This document shows, piece by piece, positions 59,124 through 64,000 of a DNA stretch of 64,000 nucleotides (position 1 is the first letter of the stretch; every line of letters starts with the position of its first letter). The notes beneath the pieces are model-generated. The model was not told where the DNA came from, did not search any database, and saw only the letters and a program-made list of their open reading frames with translations. This DNA comes from Bacteroidales bacterium (GTDB lineage: Bacteria; Bacteroidota; Bacteroidia; Bacteroidales; UBA4417): assembly GCA_030654075.1 (NCBI GenBank), contig JAURYB010000147.1, forward strand, positions 22,925-86,924, given 5' to 3'. Made by a program: the position numbers and the translations under genes.

Positions 59124-59578
59124 AATAATTAGCTTAGTAGTTATTCTGTATTCCGTTAAGCAGTGTCTAAATCTAACTTATAGTAAGTAAGAGGGTGTAA
59201 ATTTACAATAATCATTAAGAATATTAGCATACATAGTGAAAAAAATTACTAAGATTCGTAAGGATTCTATTTATTCGTCAATCTAATCTTGAAAATATTG
59301 GCTAAAATTCCTATAATCACATATATATGTATAGTGTAATTAGGCTGATCTTTACTTCATTATTTTATTGGTATGGTTTTATGATTTTTTTTTGCAGTAA
59401 AAATGTTGCTACTTCTATATTTGTCAGGTGAAATTCAATAGCTAAATTGAACTTTCAGTTTTGATCGCTGACTGATTGGATGAAAGTCAATAGTAGTTTA
59501 TACCTTTCGATCAGGAAGCATAGTTTATACCTGAGTAACAGAACTTAAAATTATCATTTCCAAATCAATAGGCTCATT
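59124..59578. other. AT-rich intergenic region upstream of the ROK gene
   Basis: No credible gene. It should contain the ROK promoter, but no perfect TAnnTTTG box was seen on the minus strand near the gene start. Confidence 0.5.
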
Positions 59579-59674
59579 TTATAAAGGCCTGGCGAATAGA
59601 TTGCTGTACGGGCTTAAAGTAAGGCCTTCGATTCCAATTCCGGTGGTTTTGATGAAATTGCGTCGGGTATCCAT
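59579..59674 (-). pseudogene. Relic of a Tat-exported protein gene (signal peptide only)
   Basis: A 31-codon frame encodes a start typical of Bacteroidota twin-arginine signals: MDTRRNFIKTTG, then GIGIEGLTLSPYSNLFA, ending ARPL and a stop just where the mature protein should begin. The RR-x-F-I-K core and a short hydrophobic-Gly stretch match signals of Gfo/Idh/MocA oxidoreductases and secreted sugar hydrolases. Nothing homologous follows in any frame. I read it as the 5' remnant of a deleted gene, next to the glycan cluster. Confidence 0.6.
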
Positions 59675-59774
59675 TGTCTTACTGGCATTGGTTTTAATGA
59701 AAGTGAAATTATGGAATTAGATTATGATGCAATAAGATATCAGGAGCCTGATTTTTTAAAAGAGTCAAAGTTTT

Positions 59775-60569
59775 CTATCTTATTCCTTCGATTCTAAATT
59801 CGATTGGCATATTAAATAATACTCTAACATTTTTGCCATTTTGTTTACCGGGTTTCCATTTTGGCATCATCTTTACAACCCGTATTGCTTCTTCGTCGCA
59901 GCCACCTCCAATTCCTCTTACTATTAAAACATCTGAAACTGAACCATTTATGTCGATAATAAATTGTACATAGCATGTTCCCTGAATAAAATAGTTTTGA
60001 GCTATTTCAGGGTAGTTAATGTTTTCAGCCAGGAAGCGGTTTCTTGCATTTTCGCCTCCCGAATATGACGGCATTTCTTCCACAATTGTAAAAACCGGTG
60101 AGGTATCGGTTTCGGTCCTGTCTGCGGAATATAATTGATTATCAGATTTTTCATAAATATATGATATAGTGCTATCTGAAGTGCATTTTGAGTGAAAGAT
60201 CTGAACGTACCTGATGTTTAAATTTTTCGACTTAGTTGAGTCTGATAAATTTTTAATTGTCACACAATAGGTGCATTTTTCCAAATAAAGTTTTTGAGCC
60301 TCAAAATCATCAGCTATAGTCCCTTTTTTCAGATCACTGCAAAATCCGCAACTATCGCCAATGTAATATTTCGCCAATGCCCTGTTATAAAAAGCATTGG
60401 TCGACTGAAATTCATCAATGGACAATGTCAGAAACGAAATTGCATCCTTATAATTTTTCGATTCAAGAGCTTCAGTTCCTTTCTCGTAGTTAAGAATTGC
60501 AGTAGCAGGCTGGCTGTTTACTATAACTGAGATAAATAAAAAGGTCGATAACAAGAGTTTTATCTTCAT
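59775..60569 (-). CDS. Exported TPR protein with TonB C-terminal domain
   Basis: 264 aa. A signal peptide (1-19) is followed by TPR-like helices (about 25-105: YEKGTEALESKNYKDAISFLTLSIDEFQ) with four cysteines (CGFC, CTYC). The TonB C-terminal domain ends it (about 160-262: RFLAENINYPEIAQNYFIQGTCYVQFIIDINGSVSDVLIVRGIGGGCDEEAIRVVKMMPKWKPGKQNGKNV). It has no inner-membrane anchor besides the signal, so it is not a standard energy transducer; such proteins in Bacteroidota are of unknown role. Confidence 0.87.
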   Translation of the reverse strand: MKIKLLLSTFLFISVIVNSQPATAILNYEKGTEALESKNYKDAISFLTLSIDEFQSTNAFYNRALAKYYIGDSCGFCSDLKKGTIADDFEAQKLYLEKCTYCVTIKNLSDSTKSKNLNIRYVQIFHSKCTSDSTISYIYEKSDNQLYSADRTETDTSPVFTIVEEMPSYSGGENARNRFLAENINYPEIAQNYFIQGTCYVQFIIDINGSVSDVLIVRGIGGGCDEEAIRVVKMMPKWKPGKQNGKNVRVLFNMPIEFRIEGIR

Positions 60570-60631
60570 TTGTGTGTTATTATGTGTTGGTTTTCAAAAA
60601 TACAAGAACTACAAATACGGAATGAAGGCTG

Positions 60632-61213
60632 TTACAGTTTTATTTTAACACCAAAAGGTAAGACCGAAACTGTTTTATAGCCCGTAGAAGAATCTTTTTT
60701 GATAAATGAATAGTTGAATTCGGAAACAGGAATAAGTAAAATAAGCGGGGATGCTACGAGGTAAACTTTTTTCGATATTCGGATATTGGCCGTCATACTG
60801 GTGGTTACAGTAAAACCCCAACGATGCGTGTCGTCCCAATACAAATGTGTACAGCCAAAACCTGCTCCAATTTGCCAGCTGAAATTTTTAGTATTCGGCA
60901 TTATGCAATAATAAACATTCCCGCTCAGAGTATTTAAATTTGGAGGTAAATCTATAGCTTGATCAGTCAGAAAATGTCCAAAATGCCATTTCGAATCAAA
61001 TGCAATCCCATAAATTAATCGTTTACTGATGATATGCTGAACCTCAATTTTTAGTTTTGGCCCGACCGAGTTGTAACTATCGGCAAGCATTCCGGTTTCG
61101 ACACGTAAAAGATTAAACGGTATAAATTCCCCGGATTGTTGCGCATACGAAGAGTTGATTGATAATAGTTTGATTATTAATAAAATAACAAAACAGGTAG
61201 TTGGTTTTTTCAT
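60632..61213 (-). CDS. Small outer-membrane beta-barrel-like protein
   Basis: 193 aa with a signal peptide (about 1-25, ending SYAQ). The mature part alternates hydrophobic and polar residues with aromatic girdles (LIYGIAFDSKWHFGHFL, NFSWQIGAGFGCTHLYW, YKTVSVLPFGVKIKL) and fits an 8-10 strand barrel. No family recognised. Its start is 51 bases from the next gene's stop on the same strand. Confidence 0.78.
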   Translation of the reverse strand: MKKPTTCFVILLIIKLLSINSSYAQQSGEFIPFNLLRVETGMLADSYNSVGPKLKIEVQHIISKRLIYGIAFDSKWHFGHFLTDQAIDLPPNLNTLSGNVYYCIMPNTKNFSWQIGAGFGCTHLYWDDTHRWGFTVTTSMTANIRISKKVYLVASPLILLIPVSEFNYSFIKKDSSTGYKTVSVLPFGVKIKL

Positions 61214-61263
61214 ATTGATATAAACTAAAGTTTTCAGGACATAACAACATCCTATGAACTGAA

Positions 61264-62196
61264 TTAAAAATACAAGGGGTGAAACTTTACCCCATTTTTA
61301 TTAAATTCAAGCGCAGGCATTGGAATCTTTATAAACCCGATTGTATTAAAAATAAGTTTCAGTGTTTTCGATTTTACAGGGAGGCGGCTTAAATCGATAT
61401 CTGCGGCTATATAGAATTGCCTGTATCTTTCGGAGTAAGGAACCGGAACTCCGTTAATTTCTGAAGGATTACTAAAGCCTCCGGTCATTCCTTCGGCTCC
61501 ATAGCCTGCGGCAATATTCAGCCACTTTGGGAAACGCGTATGCTGTAGGCCAAGGCTGCTAATATTAGCTGAAACCCAATAAGTCTGTCCATTATAGTCT
61601 TTAACAATATTTTGTAAAAGTGTGTTGCCGAGTTGATCTGTATTATGTTGGGCATAGGGTGATGAATGGAATGAATATTTCAAAACGAATTTCTGCTCAT
61701 GCCAGGCTAATTGCTGGCTGATAAAGAGCGTTGTTCCCAATGTATTTGCGACAAGGTCAAAAGGCGAGGCACCCCATTCCTGCGATAATCCATCCATAAC
61801 TTCAATTGCTGTGAGATAAACAAAGCCTGTCATACCGCCATACCAAACGGCTTTTTTCTCCGGAACGCCCGACCAGCGCATCGCTCCATAACCAACCAGT
61901 CCAATATAATACGAAGCTGTAACATGGGCGCATTTGTCCATCTGCAGCCACTCCTTGTTATCATTAAAAAAATGAAATGATGACTGAGGATAATTTTTAT
62001 ACCAAAGATTATACAATCCGGCAATACTTCCGGCATACACCGAAGCTCCTGTAACTGCGACCAACGAAAGTTTTTTGCGATTCAGTGTGTCTGTCGCGAA
62101 ATCAGGTGTTTGCGTTTCCTGGGCGAAACCTGCTTTTCGATTGCAAATTACAATCAGTAAAAGGATGATTAAAGATATGGACCTGAAGTTCAGCAC
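61264..62196 (-). CDS. DUF2279 (YfiM-like) family protein
   Basis: 310 aa, exported. The family core is FHFFNDNKEWLQMDKCAHVTASYYIGLVGYGAMRWSGVPEKKAVWYGGMTGFVYLTAIEVMDGLSQEWGASPFDLVANTLG, with conserved Asp-Lys-His and a Glu-x-x-Asp motif among short hydrophobic segments. A C-terminal barrel-like region follows (WLNIAAGYGAEGM, FYIAADIDLS). The function is unknown; family members are predicted envelope lipoproteins or membrane proteins. Confidence 0.85.
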   Translation of the reverse strand: MLNFRSISLIILLLIVICNRKAGFAQETQTPDFATDTLNRKKLSLVAVTGASVYAGSIAGLYNLWYKNYPQSSFHFFNDNKEWLQMDKCAHVTASYYIGLVGYGAMRWSGVPEKKAVWYGGMTGFVYLTAIEVMDGLSQEWGASPFDLVANTLGTTLFISQQLAWHEQKFVLKYSFHSSPYAQHNTDQLGNTLLQNIVKDYNGQTYWVSANISSLGLQHTRFPKWLNIAAGYGAEGMTGGFSNPSEINGVPVPYSERYRQFYIAADIDLSRLPVKSKTLKLIFNTIGFIKIPMPALEFNKNGVKFHPLYF

Positions 62197-62335
62197 AAAG
62201 AATTGAATAAATTACTGAGTTATTTAGCTGGTTGAGTGCATTGTATGTAATGGGCAAGATACTCTAAACGAATGACGATTAACAAAAAACGATTTTCTTT
62301 CAATCATTTTCAATCAACAATTAAACTCTATTGAT

Positions 62336-62621
62336 CCCCGACCTGAAGGTCGGGGCAATAAATTCCTTTTTAACTATTAATTTTACTCATTTCGATTCCC
62401 CGACCTGAAGGTCGGGGCAATAGATTCCTTTTTAACTATTAATTTTACTCATTTCGATTCCCCGACCTGAAGGTCGGGGCAATAGATAATCTTATTCCTT
62501 ATTTTACTTTTAACTAGTTGATATTTTAACAATTTATGATCCCCGACCCGAAGGTCGGGGCAATAGATTCCTTTTTAACAATTAATTTTACTCATTTCGA
62601 TTCCCGACCTGAAGGTCGGGG
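62336..62621. repeat. Cluster of five palindromic repeats, 62-bp period
   Basis: The 20-bp palindrome CCCCGACCTGAAGGTCGGGG, or a near copy, occurs at 62336, 62398, 62460, 62541 and 62603. Starts are 62, 62, 81 and 62 bases apart, and each copy is followed by CAATAGATTCC-like and TTAATTTTACTCATTTCGATT sequence. The fourth copy has GACCCG instead of GACCTG; the fifth has one C fewer at its left end. Confidence 0.93.
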
Positions 62622-62669
62622 CAATAGAATCTTTTATGGACTATTTTTCTTTTTACCCTGTGCAACGGC

Positions 62670-62689
62670 GGCTGAGCGGAGCCGAAGCC
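62670..62689. repeat. Short hairpin with GAGCGGAGCCGA loop, copy 1
   Basis: Stem GGCT/AGCC encloses GAGCGGAGCCGA. A second copy with a different but still pairing stem lies at 63951-63972. Confidence 0.7.
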
Positions 62690-62729
62690 AGCCGAAGGGA
62701 ACCATTTTCTACTAACTTTTTTCTGTCAT

Positions 62730-63812
62730 CTACTTGAGAATCCCCTTCTGATTCAGCGCCTGCTGGTATTTTGCAGCATTTAAAAGGTGCTCGTTCATAG
62801 TTGCCGCAAAATTGTGATAACCCGAAAAATCCTCCCTGGCGCAGAAATACATGTATTTGTGTTGCCTGTAATTTAACACAGCGTCAATGGATGAGATTGA
62901 TGGTAAGCAGATTGGCCCGGGCGGTAATCCAATATACATATAGGTGTTGTATGGAGAATCAATTGTTTTGTATACGTTGAGCACCCGTTTAATACTGAAA
63001 TCCCCCAGCGCGTAAACCAGTGTCGGGTCAGCCTGCAGAAGCCATCCATCGCGAAGGCGGTTCATGTAAACACCTGCTACATCAGGTTTTTCATCATTCC
63101 GGTTGGTTTCTTTTTCAACAATGGATGCCATAGTTATTACCTGTAATTCAGTGAGCCTGATTTCTGTTAACCGGGCTTTCCTCTTATCGGTCCAGAAGGT
63201 GAGGTATTCCTTGTGCATCTTTTCCATAAATTTTTCAGGAGCAATATCCCAGTATACTTCGTAGGTATTGGGGATAAACATGCTTATGATGTTATCCGTC
63301 GTGAATCCGAACTTCTTCAGGTAATCAGCATCATTCAGCAGTTTCAATAAGGAAACGGAATCGGTTTCAAGTTGCTCGGATATGTGCCCGGCAAGTTCTT
63401 CCTTAACACGAATGTTGTTGAAGACCAGTTTAACCGGATCCTGCTGCTTGGAGCGCAGTTTTGTAATGATCTGCTTGTTGCTCATACCTTCTTTCAGTAT
63501 ATAATGTCCTGATTTGATATGATCAGGGTATTTCATGATACCGGCGAGGCGTTCGAATGATTCCCGGTGAATAATAGTACCGTTTTTATAGAACATTAGC
63601 TTCACATCTTCCCAGGTTGAGCCGGATTTTATATTAAAAGCTGCCGAGGATTGCCCGTTAAGCCACACATTAGGTTTGTATATCATACGATAACCGATGT
63701 AGCCTGTAATGGCACCACCCATGATAAGTAATGCGATGATAATCAAAATGATTTGTTTCCTGCGCGAGCGTGACTTTTCGCGTTTTAACCGGCTCGAATA
63801 GTAATTTGGCAT
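62730..63812 (-). CDS. mltG: Endolytic murein transglycosylase MltG
   Basis: 360-aa inner-membrane enzyme that cuts nascent peptidoglycan strands and sets their length. It has one N-terminal membrane helix (about 22-46), a LysM-like region (GSTWEDVKLMFYKNG), and the YceG domain with catalytic Glu in ASIVEKETNR and the signature PYNTYMYIGLPPGPICLPSISSIDAVL. Full length with intact catalytic residue. The upstream region toward 64000 is repeat-rich. Confidence 0.97.
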   Translation of the reverse strand: MPNYYSSRLKREKSRSRRKQIILIIIALLIMGGAITGYIGYRMIYKPNVWLNGQSSAAFNIKSGSTWEDVKLMFYKNGTIIHRESFERLAGIMKYPDHIKSGHYILKEGMSNKQIITKLRSKQQDPVKLVFNNIRVKEELAGHISEQLETDSVSLLKLLNDADYLKKFGFTTDNIISMFIPNTYEVYWDIAPEKFMEKMHKEYLTFWTDKRKARLTEIRLTELQVITMASIVEKETNRNDEKPDVAGVYMNRLRDGWLLQADPTLVYALGDFSIKRVLNVYKTIDSPYNTYMYIGLPPGPICLPSISSIDAVLNYRQHKYMYFCAREDFSGYHNFAATMNEHLLNAAKYQQALNQKGILK

Positions 63813-63884
63813 AAATTCAGGACTTTATGTTAGTAATGCGACTTGTTTATTTTTATTGCCTGCTTTGTATTATTTTCAATTTTG

Positions 63885-63950
63885 AAATTACAAGTTTCTG
63901 GTTTCAAGTTACAAGTTTCAGGTTTCAAGTTTCTGGTTTCAAGTTTCTGG
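63885..63950. repeat. Short direct repeats (CAAGTTTCTGGTTT family)
   Basis: Near-tandem units of GTTTCAAGTTnC with AAGTTTCTGGTTTC variants lie upstream of mltG and run into the second GAGCGGAGCCGA hairpin. Confidence 0.7.
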
Positions 63951-63972
63951 GCACTGAGCGGAGCCGAAGTGC
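63951..63972. repeat. Short hairpin with GAGCGGAGCCGA loop, copy 2
   Basis: Stem GCACT/AGTGC encloses the same 12-base loop as the copy at 62670. Confidence 0.7.
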
Positions 63973-64000
63973 TAGTTTGACCCCTCCTAAATCCTCCCCG

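Noticed and set aside
59613..59800. Plus-strand open frame overlapping the Tat-signal relic (protein-like for about 50 codons)
   Set aside because: No start codon or ribosome site; it is the antisense of the signal peptide followed by sequence that runs into the end of the TonB-C gene.
62336..62621. CRISPR array
   Set aside because: The repeat is a palindrome with near-identical, not unique, spacers, and no cas gene is present.

Overview
The window is a stretch of chromosome from a Bacteroidota bacterium, most likely of the order Bacteroidales; the genus cannot be told from it. The evidence is the gene content: a carboxypeptidase-regulatory-domain outer-membrane barrel next to a GLPGLI-family protein, type IX secretion (T9SS) C-terminal tails, a NagB-PIG-L fusion, a GH3-serine hydrolase fusion, Rho with a long disordered insert, a DUF4294 protein, and perfect TAnnTTTG -7 promoter boxes. 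Base composition is moderate to low in GC. No prophage, CRISPR array, transposase or rRNA operon was seen.

Layout. 1-7.4 kb (+): end of an OmpR-type response regulator, its histidine kinase, an outer-membrane barrel, a GLPGLI protein, small lipoproteins (one of only 41 aa) and an envelope protein. 7.7-14.8 kb (-): MFS exporter, DPP III-type peptidase lipoprotein, barrel protein, a ComB-like phosphatase and GcvT. 15.1-18.8 kb (+): Gfo/Idh/MocA oxidoreductase, polyprenyl glycosylphosphotransferase, GNAT acetyltransferase, small lipoprotein. 18.8-23 kb (-): DUF4294 protein and the proteostasis block tig-clpP-clpX. 23.3-29.6 kb (-): two tandem giant C10 (streptopain-like) peptidases with beta-propeller, Fn3 and T9SS tail. 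29.8-31.1 kb: tRNA-Leu(UAG) followed by degenerate copies of its 3' end plus terminator, then tpx and a 64-bp tandem repeat array. 31.1-34.1 kb: GH3/serine hydrolase fusion. 34.6-38.0 kb (+): VWA protein and an ECF sigma, membrane protein, Spy-like operon. 38.1-42.2 kb (-): rho and a phosphodiesterase-type enzyme. 42.5-46.1 kb (+): two glycosyltransferase-like genes and two secreted proteins.

46.4-59.1 kb (-) is the most coherent functional block: ROK regulator, GH2 beta-galactosidase, NagB-PIG-L fusion, FucP/NagP-type transporter, sugar nucleotidyltransferase, hexosamine-kinase-like phosphotransferase and GH20 beta-hexosaminidase. Together they read as a system that trims Gal/HexNAc glycans outside the cytoplasm, imports the sugar and either activates it to an NDP-sugar or degrades it. 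The NagB domain lacks an expected catalytic aspartate. The window ends with a Tat-signal gene relic, a TonB-C protein, two envelope proteins, a cluster of palindromic 62-bp repeats and mltG.

Intergenic DNA is unusually rich in repeats: 7- and 8-bp satellites, 62- and 64-bp arrays, REP-like palindromes and tRNA-tail repeats. I found no clear new defence or mobile system. The most unusual items are the tRNA-tail repeats, the compensated-stem hairpins, the Fn3 copy-number difference between the C10 peptidases, and the altered NagB site.
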